Numbered from the stretch's first letter, positions 35,691-45,684 are shown. The stretch: 64,000 nucleotides of DNA from Pseudophaeobacter sp. (GCA_027019165.1 JALUXC010000024.1:372001-436000); one strand, 5' to 3'. The notes: a model not told the origin generated them from the sequence alone. Program-made: numbers and translations.

Positions 35691-38210
35691 ATGGCACGAC
35701 CGGAGTGGGTAGATGATCTTGTTGCCAGCCTTTCCGGCAGCAACAGCGATGATGCCATGGGCGGCAGCACTGGCAACGATACAATCGATGCTGCGGCTGG
35801 TGATGACACCGTTGCCGGCGAAGAGGGCAACGACATCATCGACGGTGGTGATGGGAACGATGTCCTGTATGGCGACATGGCGGAAGGGTTCGATCAGGGC
35901 GTTGATGCCACCCCGCTGATACTCGACATCAACAACCGTGAAAGCGTGTCCCATGATGGCGGGAACGGATCCGTCGGCGACTATGCTGTCTTTCGAGATG
36001 TTGCCACGCTTGCGGATGGCAGCAAAGTCTGGGGCAAGCTTGTGCTGGTGGACAAGTCCAATCCCAACATGTCGGTCAAATTCGATACGTTCCGGGGGGC
36101 AGAGATCCTGCTCAACGGCGATTCTTCGGGCGATCAGGCATCCTTTCGGCTGGAGTTCTTTGACCCCGCAACCGGCAATCCCGTCTATCTGAATTCGACC
36201 GCAACCTTCAATGACATCGACGACAACAGGAGCGGCGGACATCACCACTCCCACAGCGACCCGGAAGCGGTCATTATCGATGGCAACAGCTTTACCTCTT
36301 ACGGCGTGTCCGCCGACAGCTCACTCACGACAAATGTTGACGGAAACACGGTCACCGCCACTGGCTCGGAACAGAACAACTACCAGGACCAGGACGCCTG
36401 GTTTTCTGCCCAGTTCGAAGATCGCTCTTCGATTGAATTCACCCTGCAAACCCGCGATGGTGGGGCCGGTTTCACACTATCCGGGAATGTGATCGACGAC
36501 GCCATTGTCACCCCAATCGAACAAGGCAATGACACAATCCTGGCCGGCGACGGAAACGATTTTGTCTACGGTCAGGACGGCAATGATGCCCTCTACGGGG
36601 ACGCGGGCAACGACCACCTGGATGGCGGCGAAGGCGATGACCTTATGGAGGGAGGCGTCGGCAATGACACGCTGATCGGCGGCGAAGGTGGCGATACGAT
36701 CGCGGGTGGCGAGGGCGACGACTATATCGAAGGCGGCGCAGGCGACGACTACCTGACAACAGGTCTGGGCAACGACACGCTGATCGGCGGCGAAGGCGAC
36801 GATACGCTGAAAAACTCTGCCGGTGACGACAGTCTGGTGGGCGGTGTCGGCAACGACAGCATTGTAGCCACAGACGGCAACGACACGCTGGAGGGTGGCG
36901 AAGGCAACGACACCATGTATGGCGGCAATGACAACGACCTTCTGGTTGGCGGTGCCGGTGATGATCTGATGTTCGGCGAAGCCGATATGGACGTGTTTCG
37001 CATGTCCGACGGCTTTGGCAACGACACACTGTCGGGTGGTGAAGCAGGCGTCGACTACGATAGCATTGATCTGACCAATGTGACCTCGGGCCTTACAGTG
37101 ACCTACACAGGCGATGAGGCCGGCAGGATCACGGACGGCAGCGACACAATCACCTTCTCGGAAATCGAGGGTTTGGATCTGACGGACCAGGCAGATTTCG
37201 TCGATGGATCGGCCGATAGCGCAGGCCTTTCGATCGACGCTGGCGGCGGCGATGACACGATCAAGATGGGGTCGGGAGGCGATCTCGTAACTGGCGGTGC
37301 TGGCTATGACCAGATCGTGCTCACGACATCGGGCGGGATGGATACCATTGCCGATTTTGACATCGGTGATGATGATGCAAACAGCTTTTTCAACGACCAG
37401 TTGGATGTATCAGAACTTACCGGGGGCACCGGCCCATTTGGTGCCATTCGCACCAGCGATGTCACCGTCTCGGATGATGGAATTGGCAATGCCTTGCTCA
37501 CCTTCCCTGGCGGTGAAAAACTGGTTCTGTCAGGTGTGGCGCCCACGGAGATCGACACCCATGCCAAGCTGTTTGCGGCCGGCATCCCCTGCTTTACGCC
37601 TGACGTGATGATCGCAACCAAACGCGGCGCAGTCCCTGCTGGCGAGATCAAAGTGGGTGACCTGCTGCAGACGGCTGACAACGGCTACCAGCCCGTCATT
37701 TGGGTCGGCACACGCGCCTTGAGCGCTGCAGAGCTGGCGTTGCGTCCGCACCTGAGGCCCTATTGCCTGGCGCCAAATGGTCTGTTGTCCCCCGAGCGGC
37801 CCATGTGGGTTTCTCCGCAACACCGGTTTATGGTTCACAGCCGCACCTTTGAGCGCGATCTGCCCTTCGGGGAGAGTTTTCTATCTGCCAAACTCCTGTC
37901 GCAGATCGACGACAAATGCCGACAGCGTACCTCTGTACCCCATGGCGTGACCTATGTTCACCTGATGACCGAGCAACACGAGGTGGTCTTTGCCGAAGGC
38001 ATCGCAACCGAGACCTTCTGGCCTGGCCCCGAAGCGATCCGGGGCCTGTCCTCTGACAATATGCGCGAATTGTTCGAGCTGTTCCCGGAGCTGAGCCTTG
38101 CGCGTTATCTCACCGGCGACGAAGGGCGCGGCCAGGTGCGCCAGACCTACGGAGAGCTTGCGCGCCTGTCGCTGGGCCGCAGCGATTTGAAAACGATCCG
38201 CGCCGCTTAA
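35691..38210 (+). CDS. RTX calcium-binding protein with C-terminal Hint domain
   Basis: An 839-residue acidic secreted protein. RTX nonapeptide repeats (GGxGxDxxx) fill residues about 14-62 and 275-430, with more scattered to 560. Between the two repeat blocks is an insert (about 63-270) with a histidine-rich spot HHHSHSD near residue 183. The C-terminal domain from about residue 637 is a Hint/intein-like module: it starts at PCFTPDVMIATKRGAVPAGE with the splice-site Cys and includes VSPQHRFMVHS. Hint domains self-cleave and may release the RTX part after export by a type I system. No exporter gene is adjacent. Confidence 0.88.
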   Translation: MARPEWVDDLVASLSGSNSDDAMGGSTGNDTIDAAAGDDTVAGEEGNDIIDGGDGNDVLYGDMAEGFDQGVDATPLILDINNRESVSHDGGNGSVGDYAVFRDVATLADGSKVWGKLVLVDKSNPNMSVKFDTFRGAEILLNGDSSGDQASFRLEFFDPATGNPVYLNSTATFNDIDDNRSGGHHHSHSDPEAVIIDGNSFTSYGVSADSSLTTNVDGNTVTATGSEQNNYQDQDAWFSAQFEDRSSIEFTLQTRDGGAGFTLSGNVIDDAIVTPIEQGNDTILAGDGNDFVYGQDGNDALYGDAGNDHLDGGEGDDLMEGGVGNDTLIGGEGGDTIAGGEGDDYIEGGAGDDYLTTGLGNDTLIGGEGDDTLKNSAGDDSLVGGVGNDSIVATDGNDTLEGGEGNDTMYGGNDNDLLVGGAGDDLMFGEADMDVFRMSDGFGNDTLSGGEAGVDYDSIDLTNVTSGLTVTYTGDEAGRITDGSDTITFSEIEGLDLTDQADFVDGSADSAGLSIDAGGGDDTIKMGSGGDLVTGGAGYDQIVLTTSGGMDTIADFDIGDDDANSFFNDQLDVSELTGGTGPFGAIRTSDVTVSDDGIGNALLTFPGGEKLVLSGVAPTEIDTHAKLFAAGIPCFTPDVMIATKRGAVPAGEIKVGDLLQTADNGYQPVIWVGTRALSAAELALRPHLRPYCLAPNGLLSPERPMWVSPQHRFMVHSRTFERDLPFGESFLSAKLLSQIDDKCRQRTSVPHGVTYVHLMTEQHEVVFAEGIATETFWPGPEAIRGLSSDNMRELFELFPELSLARYLTGDEGRGQVRQTYGELARLSLGRSDLKTIRAA

Positions 38211-38310
38211 CCCGCATTCCCGAAAAATGTCCTGCAACGGCCCGCCCTCAGGCTCGAGCCGCAACATATGCATGTCTTGTCGGGCCAGGGCGGAACAGAA
38301 CCCGGTCAGA

Positions 38311-38742
38311 TCAACATCTTACGGGCGCCCACAATTCGCTTTTCGGACGGCCGGTATTCCCGGCAAGGCTTTTGTGGAAGGCCGGATCAAAGCCAACCCA
38401 CTCGCATTTGGGATGCGCTGCAACGGCTTTTTCCGCAAGCGCGATACGCTGTGACAGAGACAGAGAGGTGTTCATGGACGGACTATCAGTGCCGGGGTTG
38501 AAGAAAAGAAACAGAGCGCCATCAGCGCCGGAGTCGTGCTTTAACCCGCCCGTGATGAGCCAGTTGATTGGCGTGCCGTCCACAACGATTTTGGCGCCAT
38601 TGTTACGCGTTTTGCTGAAGCCGTCGGTCCTGGACGGGTCAGTCGCAGATGTTCCCCCACACGCCGCGAGGAAAAGGCAGGAAACAAGTGAAACCATGCC
38701 AAAGGATTTTCGGGTTATCGACAAAATTTTTCTCCAAATCAT
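38311..38742 (-). CDS. Hypothetical lipoprotein
   Basis: A 143-residue exported protein that I do not recognise. A hydrophobic signal (GMVSLVSCLFLAACGG) ends at a lipobox Cys near residue 28. The mature domain has an FLFFNPGTDSPSMNTSLSLS core and two further Cys that could pair. It converges with the RTX gene at a 100-base distance; 38211-38310 holds nothing else. Confidence 0.65.
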   Translation of the reverse strand: MIWRKILSITRKSFGMVSLVSCLFLAACGGTSATDPSRTDGFSKTRNNGAKIVVDGTPINWLITGGLKHDSGADGALFLFFNPGTDSPSMNTSLSLSQRIALAEKAVAAHPKCEWVGFDPAFHKSLAGNTGRPKSELWAPVRC

Positions 38743-38808
38743 TCGTGGATAGTGACTTTTAGGGATGAACTGCCATCAGGCAGGACGCAAAATGTCCGGC
38801 CTGTCGCC

Positions 38809-39231
38809 TCAAACCATATGCCGCGCGCGGGCACCCCGCTCGATTGCGGCGGCGTGCAGCCGGTCGATGTTCAGTTCATAGCGGATCTCTTCCAGAAGGC
38901 GCAGTTCAGTCTCAGCGAGGCTGCCATCCGCCGCCGCAACATCGCAGGCCAGCGCATAGGCGGTTTCGAACAGGCGCTCTGGCAGGTTGTCGCGAATGAG
39001 ACCAAAGAGTGCGTCCAACCCGTCTTCCTGCTCAAACAGGTCAAAAACCGTCTGAGAGATCGTGTTAATCCGGTCGATATCAAACTCTGCAAAAACCGGC
39101 AGCATATTGACAGCTGACTGGATCTTGACCAGCTCGGCGGTGCGGATGTTCTCGTCCGAGGCCGAAATCGCCACCATCAGCGCCACAAGGCAATCCTGCG
39201 GGGTCATCGGATGGGGGGCTTGCTCGCTCAT
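38809..39231 (-). CDS. TerB-like tellurite resistance family protein
   Basis: A 140-residue cytoplasmic helical protein. The pattern LVALMVAISASDENIRTAELVKI followed by ALACDVAAADGSLAETELRLL shows the two Asp/Glu-lined helical repeats of TerB/DjlA-N-type domains, which bind metals. The start at 39231 fits the family; the longer in-frame extension is not conserved-looking. No ter operon is present, but a TelA operon lies 20 kb away in the same window, so the two could share a stress response. Confidence 0.75.
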   Translation of the reverse strand: MSEQAPHPMTPQDCLVALMVAISASDENIRTAELVKIQSAVNMLPVFAEFDIDRINTISQTVFDLFEQEDGLDALFGLIRDNLPERLFETAYALACDVAAADGSLAETELRLLEEIRYELNIDRLHAAAIERGARARHMV

Positions 39232-39506
39232 TGGCGCAACCTTTTCATAGATTTGCATTTGAACTGGACGATAGGCGGGGATCTCCAAAGGCGCAACCTT
39301 GCAGGTTCCGCAACTTTGGAAACGCAGCGGTCTTTCGCCGCACATAGATCGTTGAGCTGCCATTTTGACAGAGGCAAAGGGCTGTTATGCACCAGTGTTT
39401 ATTGACACATGCTGCACCGGCACAATAGAGGGAGAGGCCGGATGCAAGCTGCATGCCGGTTATGCGGATATCGGCCCCTAAATGATGGCCACCGATGGAG
39501 AACAAC

Positions 39507-41087
39507 ATGTCTGAACTGCGCGAAACCGCTCTGACGAGCAAAGCCTGGCCGTTTGAAGAAGCACGTCGCATTCTCAAACGTTACGCCAAGGGCGCGCCGG
39601 AGAAGGGCTATGTGCTGTTTGAAACCGGCTATGGCCCGTCGGGCCTGCCCCATATCGGCACCTTTGGCGAGGTCGCCCGCACCACGATGATCAAACGCGC
39701 GTTTGAGGTGATCTCGGACATCCCGACGCGGCTGATCTGTTTCTCGGATGACCTGGACGGGATGCGCAAAATCCCGGGCAATGTGCCCAATGCCGAAAGC
39801 CTTGAGGCGCATCTGCAAAAGCCGCTGACTTCGGTGCCTGACCCCTTTGGCACCCACGACAGCTTTGGCGACCACAACAACGCCATGTTGCGCCGGTTCC
39901 TCGATACATTCGGGTTCGAGTATGATTTCTACTCGGCCACGGAATTCTACGGCACCGGGCAGTTTGACGAGATCCTGAAACGCGCCTGCGAAAAGTATGA
40001 CGACATCATGGAGGTCATGCTGAAAAGCTTGCGCGAGGAGCGCCGCCAGACCTATTCGATCTTCCTGCCAATCCACCCGGAAACCGGGCGGGTGCTTTAT
40101 GTGCCGATGAAAAACGTGGATGCGGAAAATCACACCATCACCTTTGATGATGAGGACGGCAAGGAATGGACCCTGCCCGTCACCGGCGGCAATGTAAAAC
40201 TGCAGTGGAAACCCGACTTTGGCGCGCGATGGGCGGCGCTGGAGGTCGATTTCGAGATGTACGGCAAGGACCACAGCACCAACACGCCGATCTATGACAA
40301 GATCTGCCGGATCCTTGGCTGGCGCGCGCCCGAGCATTTCACCTATGAGCTGTTCCTCGACGCTAACGGCCAGAAGATCTCGAAAACCTCGGGCAATGGT
40401 ATCTCAATTGACGAATGGCTGACCTACGCCTCGACCGAGAGCCTTGCCTATTTCATGTATCAAAAGCCCAAGACCGCCAAGCGGATGCATTTCGACGTGA
40501 TCCCAAAGGCGATGGATGAGTATCACCAGCAATTACGCGCCTATCCCGGGCAGGATCTGAAAGCGCAGCTCAACAACCCGGTCTGGCACATCCATGGCGG
40601 AGAGGTTCCCGAATCCAAGATGGTGGTGCCCTTCTCGATGCTGCTCAATCTGGCTTCGGTGGCCTCGGCCCATGACAAGGAAACCCTCTGGGGCTTCATC
40701 CGCCGCTATGCGCCGGATGCGACGCCGGAAACGCACCCCGACCTTGATGCGGCTGCAGGATATGCGGTGAAATACTATGAGGACTTTGTCGAACCCGAGA
40801 AAGTCTTCCGTGCACCCAGCGACACAGAACGCGCCGCGCTTGAAGAGTTCCGCGCCAAACTGGCGGAATATGAAGGCGAGGCCACCGGCGAAGCCCTGCA
40901 AGGCGTTGTCTTCGAGGTGGGCCGCGAACATTTTGGCAAAGAGAACATGCGCGACTGGTTCAAAGCCCTTTACGAGGTGCTTCTCGGCGCAAGCCAAGGG
41001 CCACGTTTTGGTGGTTTTGTCGCCCTTTATGGTGTCGATGAAACCGTCGCATTGATCGAAAAAGCTCTAGCCGGAGAATTGGCCTAA
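39507..41087 (+). CDS. lysK: Lysyl-tRNA synthetase, class I
   Basis: A 526-residue class I LysRS that charges tRNA-Lys. The HIGH-like motif is [13 protein letters not shown] near residue 46, and the KMSKS-like motif is [11 protein letters not shown] near residue 290. This class is standard in alphaproteobacteria and archaea and unrelated to the class II enzyme of E. coli. The start at 39507 has GGAG six bases upstream; an ATG at 39495 would place that GGAG inside the gene. It has its own terminator. Confidence 0.97.
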   Translation: MSELRETALTSKAWPFEEARRILKRYAKGAPEKGYVLFETGYGPSGLPHIGTFGEVARTTMIKRAFEVISDIPTRLICFSDDLDGMRKIPGNVPNAESLEAHLQKPLTSVPDPFGTHDSFGDHNNAMLRRFLDTFGFEYDFYSATEFYGTGQFDEILKRACEKYDDIMEVMLKSLREERRQTYSIFLPIHPETGRVLYVPMKNVDAENHTITFDDEDGKEWTLPVTGGNVKLQWKPDFGARWAALEVDFEMYGKDHSTNTPIYDKICRILGWRAPEHFTYELFLDANGQKISKTSGNGISIDEWLTYASTESLAYFMYQKPKTAKRMHFDVIPKAMDEYHQQLRAYPGQDLKAQLNNPVWHIHGGEVPESKMVVPFSMLLNLASVASAHDKETLWGFIRRYAPDATPETHPDLDAAAGYAVKYYEDFVEPEKVFRAPSDTERAALEEFRAKLAEYEGEATGEALQGVVFEVGREHFGKENMRDWFKALYEVLLGASQGPRFGGFVALYGVDETVALIEKALAGELA

Positions 41088-41115
41088 CTCTTCACAACCG
41101 TTCACGAACGCGTGA

Positions 41116-41144
41116 GGGATGCCATTTTTGGCATCCCTTTTTTT
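41116..41144 (+). terminator. Intrinsic terminator of lysK
   Basis: GGGATGCCA (41116-41124) pairs with TGGCATCCC (41129-41137), followed by a run of seven T. An ATG inside this hairpin (41119) is in frame with the next gene but cannot be its start. Confidence 0.95.
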
Positions 41145-41199
41145 GACGCCCTGCCGAATGAGCCTAGGGTCAATATCAGGTTGGCAGCGGGAGGGTTCC

Positions 41200-41604
41200 G
41201 TGCGGAGGTTCTTTGGTATTCTCGTTTTGTTGGTTGCTTGGGGCTTTTCCGCTGCCGCCGCCGAGCAGGGCCGCATCACAGCCGTGATCGCTGCTCAGAT
41301 CGAGGCCTTTCGAACAAAGGACTACCCGGATGCCTTTGAGTACGCCTCACCCGCGATCAAAAACCTGTTTGGCACGGCCGAGATTTTTGGCGACATGGTC
41401 GAACGCGGTTATCCCATGGTCCTCAGCCCCGCAGAGGTGCGGTACCTGGATCTAAGGGAAATTGCCGGAGCACTGTGGCAGCGGGTACTGATCCGCGATA
41501 AGGATGGGCGGCTACACCTGCTCGACTATCAAATGATAGAAGGCGGTTCGGACTGGAAAATCAACGCGGTCCAGATCCTGCGTGCCCCCGAGGGCAACGC
41601 GTGA
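41200..41604 (+). CDS. DUF4864 exported protein
   Basis: A 134-residue protein with an N-terminal signal (RRFFGILVLLVAWGFSAAAA) and a DUF4864 domain of NTF2-like fold (RITAVIAAQIEAFRTKDYPD, then FEYASPAIKNLFGTAEIFGDM). No enzyme activity is known for the family. The GTG at 41200 is preceded by GGGAGG at proper spacing and begins the signal peptide. It is probably periplasmic and stands alone between lysK and the beta-helix gene. Confidence 0.8.
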   Translation: MRRFFGILVLLVAWGFSAAAAEQGRITAVIAAQIEAFRTKDYPDAFEYASPAIKNLFGTAEIFGDMVERGYPMVLSPAEVRYLDLREIAGALWQRVLIRDKDGRLHLLDYQMIEGGSDWKINAVQILRAPEGNA

Positions 41605-41708
41605 TGCACAAGCAGCGCACGCCAGCATGAGCCAAGGTTAAGCGCACCAGAGTAAACCCTTTGTGCAACGGCGCTTCGTGCGTTTGGCGGCATAGGAAAG
41701 GGTTTTCC

Positions 41709-43994
41709 ATGAACAAGGTGATCACTGACGGGTTGCAACTGATGCCTGCGCCTTTTGAGGCAGGGCTCGATCAATGGTCCAGTGGCGATGGAACCCCAGG
41801 CTCGGACACCTATGACGGCGCTGTGAATGCCGCGCTTGTGGCTGCGGACGCGGATTTTGGCGGCTGTCTTGAGTTGCAAAAGACCGAAAGCACCCAGCGG
41901 CTCAGGTATATGGTGCAAACGCCGATCCTGCCGGGCTGCTATCTGCAGGTAAAGGCCCGGGTCAAGGCTATCAGCGGCGCTCTTCCGTCTGTGCGTATTG
42001 CGGGCTGGGCGGGACGTGCCAACAATACGCATGTGACAGGCGTCGTTGAAACCGGCAGCAGCACGACCCTGACCTCCTACGGGCGTGTCTTCGAAATCAC
42101 GGCCATAGTGGGCACCGGCAGCCGCTCTGGCGTTGACATGCCTTGGGGGATCTCCGCCACCTACGGCCACCTGGGATTGGACCTGATTGGCCCCAACGGT
42201 GGTGTGGTGCGCATCGACGATATCGAAATCACCGATATCACCAGCGCCTTTCTGCGCGACATGCTCAGCCTCGTGGACGTCACAGATTATGGCGCGATTG
42301 GCGATGGGGTACAGGATAACACCGCAGCCTTCGAGGCAGCAGATGCGGCGGCGAACGGTCGGCGGGTTCTGGTTCCTGAGGGTACGTTCCGCCTCAGCAG
42401 CACCGTCTCACTGGACAGTGAGGTCATCTTTGAAGGCACCGTGGTCATGGCGACAGATCAAATGCTTTTGCTGCGTCGAAACTTTGATTTTCCTTCCTAT
42501 GCCGCGGCCTTTGGGAACGAGGAACTGGGCTTCAAAAAGGCTTTTCAGGCGCTTCTGAACAACGTTGACCATGAGTCACTAGATCTGAAGGGGCGTATGA
42601 TCTCAGTGACTGCACCGATCGACATGCAGGCAGCGGTCCCCAATCGAAGCTCATACGCAACGCGCCGTGTCATTCGCAACGGGCAGTTCTCTGCTGTGGG
42701 CGGCTCGGCATGGGATACCGACATTGTAACCGCGCAAGCGACCTATAGCACAGCCGACTCGCGCAAACTGACCAATGTTGGCAACATCGCCAATATTCCG
42801 GTCGGCGCCCTTGTCGAAGGAAGTGGCGTCGGGCGCGAAGTCTACGTGCGCGACAAGAACACCGGCGCGGGCGAGCTGACCCTGAGCAAGCCGCTTTTTG
42901 ATGCGGTCGGAACGCAAACCTTCACCTTCCGCGATTTCAAGTACATGCTGGATTTCTCAGGATTCAGCCAGCTTAGCAAATTCGGCATGACCGAGATAGA
43001 AGTCCAGTGCAGTTCGCATTGCAGTGCCATCCGGCTGGCCCCATCAGGAACGGTGTTCAGCCTTGACCACTGTTTTGTCTCTCGCCCCAAGGATCGGGGT
43101 ATCACCTCGATTGGCACCGGCTGCCAGGGCATTCTTGTGGACAACTGCCAGTTCCTGTCATCGGAAGAGCCGCTGGATGTCTCAAGTCGCAGCAGCATAG
43201 CGCTCAACGCCAATGCCAATGACGCAAAACTGCGCAACAACCGCGCCACAAAATTCCGTCACTTTGCCCTGCTTGCCGGCGGGAATCACACGGTCACCGG
43301 CAACCACTTTTTTCAGGGGGACGAAGTTGCCAACGGGGTACGCACGGCGGGTCTGGTGTTGACCGAGAATTACAATGCCTCGACCGTATCGGACAATTAC
43401 ATCGACAACTGCTTTGTCGAATGGACCAATGAATATGACCCAACCCCTGACTTCACGAGCGGGTTTTCCTTCAGCGCCCTGTCCATCACCGATAACGTGT
43501 TCCTTTCGGGTGATGTTGCCCCCTGGTTCAGCTATATCGTTGTCAAACCCTACGGTACGGGTCATTTCCTGAATGGTTTCACCGTTTCGGGCAACAAATT
43601 CCGGTCAATCAATGGAGCCATTGACCGGGTGGAACGGGTCGATACCAGCTTTTCGGACCTCGATTTCAGCAGAACGCGAATGGTGTTTTTCGAAGGAAAC
43701 ACGTACCATAACGTGACCCACCCCGCAGCCAGCCCTTTGCGATTGGAACACGTTCAGAACAGTGCGGCCACGGCCTGGACCATCGACACAGATTTGCAGC
43801 TGCCCTTTGAAGGGCGTGCCCGCAAGGTTGACGCGATAACGGCAATTGGCCCTTTGCGAACATCAAGCGGCAGCACACGCTTTGCAACGCCATACGCACA
43901 GGTAGAGCAAGGCAGCAATCGAGACCAGATCAGATTGCAATGGTCAGAAGCCCTGAGAGGAGAAGTTCAAGTGATCGTCCGCGTGGACCGCTAG
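41709..43994 (+). CDS. Right-handed beta-helix / pectate_lyase_3-like protein
   Basis: A 761-residue protein. The start of the catalytic-type fold is VTDYGAIGDGVQDNTAAFEA near residue 192, the mark of the pectate lyase 3 / GH28-related superfamily. Parallel beta-helix repeats with Asn/Asp ladders fill the rest (FSLDHCFVSRPKDRG, LVDNCQFLSS and more). An N-terminal region of about 185 residues resembles a carbohydrate-binding or jelly-roll module. There is no Sec or Tat signal, so if it is exported it needs another route, such as type I or phage-like. Substrate unknown. AGGAAAGGG precedes the start. Confidence 0.8.
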   Translation: MNKVITDGLQLMPAPFEAGLDQWSSGDGTPGSDTYDGAVNAALVAADADFGGCLELQKTESTQRLRYMVQTPILPGCYLQVKARVKAISGALPSVRIAGWAGRANNTHVTGVVETGSSTTLTSYGRVFEITAIVGTGSRSGVDMPWGISATYGHLGLDLIGPNGGVVRIDDIEITDITSAFLRDMLSLVDVTDYGAIGDGVQDNTAAFEAADAAANGRRVLVPEGTFRLSSTVSLDSEVIFEGTVVMATDQMLLLRRNFDFPSYAAAFGNEELGFKKAFQALLNNVDHESLDLKGRMISVTAPIDMQAAVPNRSSYATRRVIRNGQFSAVGGSAWDTDIVTAQATYSTADSRKLTNVGNIANIPVGALVEGSGVGREVYVRDKNTGAGELTLSKPLFDAVGTQTFTFRDFKYMLDFSGFSQLSKFGMTEIEVQCSSHCSAIRLAPSGTVFSLDHCFVSRPKDRGITSIGTGCQGILVDNCQFLSSEEPLDVSSRSSIALNANANDAKLRNNRATKFRHFALLAGGNHTVTGNHFFQGDEVANGVRTAGLVLTENYNASTVSDNYIDNCFVEWTNEYDPTPDFTSGFSFSALSITDNVFLSGDVAPWFSYIVVKPYGTGHFLNGFTVSGNKFRSINGAIDRVERVDTSFSDLDFSRTRMVFFEGNTYHNVTHPAASPLRLEHVQNSAATAWTIDTDLQLPFEGRARKVDAITAIGPLRTSSGSTRFATPYAQVEQGSNRDQIRLQWSEALRGEVQVIVRVDR

Positions 43995-44005
43995 ACGGTC
44001 CTCAC

Positions 44006-44022
44006 GGGCATAAGTGCCCTGC
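44006..44022. terminator. Short hairpin between the beta-helix gene and HugZ-like gene
   Basis: GGGCA (44006-44010) pairs with TGCCC (44015-44019), loop TAAG, in a 29-base gap between convergent stops. The U-tract is weak on both sides. Confidence 0.35.
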
Positions 44023-44023
44023 T

Positions 44024-44509
44024 TTAACCGGGTTGAGACAGGTCTTTGGGCAGCATGTGAAAAGCTTTCCCAAAGCCCCCGTTCAAAAAACCCACCTCGA
44101 CGGCAAAACGAACAAAAAAGAAATCAGCGAACCCGATGTACAGCTTTGCCTTTGGGTGAGAGCGCAAATAGTGATCAGCCAGTTCCGTATGCTCTTCACT
44201 TTCATTGTCCAGCAAGCATGCCCTGCCCTGCAGGCTCAGCCGCGGATGCGTAAGCGGGTCTCCACGATCACCGGGCTCGCCCACCAAGAGCGAGCAGACC
44301 GGGTTCGCCTTGAGAGCCTTCGTATGGGCAGACAGGTTTGAGACAAGACTGACAGGTTGCCCCAACGGACACAGGCCAAAGGCCACACGGGTAACCAATG
44401 GGCAGCCAGCGTCATCAACAACACCCAAAGCAGCGAAACGGGCCTGCGCCATGAGGGCCTGCGCCAGTTGCCTGGCCTCTTCATCTGTCGGACGGATCGG
44501 ATTGTTCAT
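44024..44509 (-). CDS. Pyridoxamine 5'-phosphate oxidase-like / HugZ-type protein
   Basis: A 161-residue split-barrel flavin-binding protein. FAALGVVDDAGCPLVTRVAFG and the SLVSNLSAHTKALKANP segment are typical of the PNPOx-like group, which includes heme-degrading HugZ and general FMN-dependent stress reductases. The C-terminal part carries FVRFAVEVGFLNGGFGKAF, as in HugZ proteins. A role in heme or flavin chemistry is likely; the exact substrate is open. It is followed by the outer-membrane gene on the same strand. Confidence 0.82.
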   Translation of the reverse strand: MNNPIRPTDEEARQLAQALMAQARFAALGVVDDAGCPLVTRVAFGLCPLGQPVSLVSNLSAHTKALKANPVCSLLVGEPGDRGDPLTHPRLSLQGRACLLDNESEEHTELADHYLRSHPKAKLYIGFADFFFVRFAVEVGFLNGGFGKAFHMLPKDLSQPG

Positions 44510-44534
44510 GGTAAGCCAAATGGATTTCGCAACA

Positions 44535-45260
44535 TCAGAACCTATGCCACAGAGCTACTTTCAGGCCAAGACTGCGTTGATCTGCCTCTTTGTACTCTAG
44601 GCCAAGAACGACTTCCTGATGATCGCTGACCCGATACCGCAGGCTAGGAATGATCGCATATGAAAGGGGCTTCCCAGCCGTCTTGGACGTCTCGATCTGG
44701 AGCATGGGCGACAGCGCCCCGGGACTGTTCCACCCCAAGGTTCCATCAAGTTTCCACGTCGCACCCTCCAGCGCCGAGCGCAGCTCATAGGTGGCATCAA
44801 CCGAAGTCCAGCCGCTCCCATTTTTTGTTTCATAGCTATACCCCGACGACAACGTCACGCGGTAAAGCCCATTCCATGCCCCCTGATCATGCGCTCCCCC
44901 GGCAGAGACTGTGAGCGCCAGCGCCAAGGCGCTGCGCCGCCTCACAAGGGGCACTCTGGCAAAAAGAAGTGCATGCCCTGACGCCCGATCATTCTGGTTG
45001 AGATCCAATCCGAGGGTAAGTTGATCGGACAAGCCATATTCACCAAAATAGCTGAACTCATGGCGCCACTGGTCTGCTTCTGATTGCCGTATGGTCGCAC
45101 TGGCCGAAACAAATCCCTGCCCCGCATCCAGCATCCATGGCCCGGCCCAAAGCGGTGAGGCCGACAACGCCGCCAAAAGAAAGAACAGAATTCCAGGTCG
45201 CAATTTTTGAATGTCTTGATTGAGAAAGGTGGCACCAGCGCTACCCTTGCGTGTTTTCAT
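44535..45260 (-). CDS. Outer-membrane beta-barrel protein, unassigned
   Basis: A 241-residue protein with a Sec signal (ILFFLLAALSASPLWAG). The mature part is built of alternating hydrophobic/polar strands rich in aromatic ends (VALWHRF at the C-terminus, a typical barrel-closing Phe), with YSYETKNGSGWTSVDATYEL and similar hairpins. About ten to twelve strands fit the length. Not recognisable as a named porin. It is divergent from the ABM-domain gene; HugZ lies downstream of it on the same strand. Confidence 0.7.
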   Translation of the reverse strand: MKTRKGSAGATFLNQDIQKLRPGILFFLLAALSASPLWAGPWMLDAGQGFVSASATIRQSEADQWRHEFSYFGEYGLSDQLTLGLDLNQNDRASGHALLFARVPLVRRRSALALALTVSAGGAHDQGAWNGLYRVTLSSGYSYETKNGSGWTSVDATYELRSALEGATWKLDGTLGWNSPGALSPMLQIETSKTAGKPLSYAIIPSLRYRVSDHQEVVLGLEYKEADQRSLGLKVALWHRF

Positions 45261-45350
45261 TGCAAACTCAACCGCGCGAAAGAAATCTAACCATTTTCTT
45301 CGGAACCATCGTAGGCTGGCCCCATTACTCAGTGCGAAAGGGAAGAGACA

Positions 45351-45674
45351 ATGGTTACCATTTCCAAATCAGGAGAGGTTCAAACGGTCATAACGACGTT
45401 CGAAACCATGCCGGGCACCTGCCAGGATCTCCTGGATGCGCTGACTGATGCCTATGAAAACTACATCTCCCGACAAACCGGATTTATTGCCGCGGGCCTG
45501 CATGTAAACGATGCGCAAACCCGGATCGCGAACTACTCTCAATGGAGGCGACGGGAAGATTTCATGCAAATGTTGCGCACGGCAGAAATGCGCGAACGCA
45601 ACCGCCACCTTAGCTCTCTTTGCCGCAGTTTTGAGCCGGTGATGTACGAGGTCGCAGTGACTTTCGGAGAGTGA
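45351..45674 (+). CDS. Antibiotic biosynthesis monooxygenase (ABM) domain protein
   Basis: A 107-residue dimeric ferredoxin-like protein of the ABM family. The pattern FETMPGTCQDLLDALTDAYEN and IANYSQWRRREDFMQML shows the conserved Trp and Arg of heme- or quinol-oxidising members. Members act as cofactor-free monooxygenases, heme oxygenases or stress proteins. It is followed by uspA after 81 bases, but an FNR-type box lies between, so uspA may have its own promoter. Confidence 0.82.
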   Translation: MVTISKSGEVQTVITTFETMPGTCQDLLDALTDAYENYISRQTGFIAAGLHVNDAQTRIANYSQWRRREDFMQMLRTAEMRERNRHLSSLCRSFEPVMYEVAVTFGE

Positions 45675-45684
45675 TCCGAAAAAA

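Noticed and set aside
36500-37030. Apparent short tandem DNA repeats
   Set aside because: These are the coding repeats of the RTX nonapeptides, not CRISPR or satellite DNA.
38809-39231. A ter tellurite-resistance operon
   Set aside because: Only a TerB-like gene is present; TerC, TerD and TerZ partners are missing, so no operon is claimed.
41119-41199. Upstream ATG extension of the DUF4864 gene
   Set aside because: The ATG is inside the lysK terminator stem, and the GTG at 41200 has a strong ribosome-binding site and begins the signal peptide.
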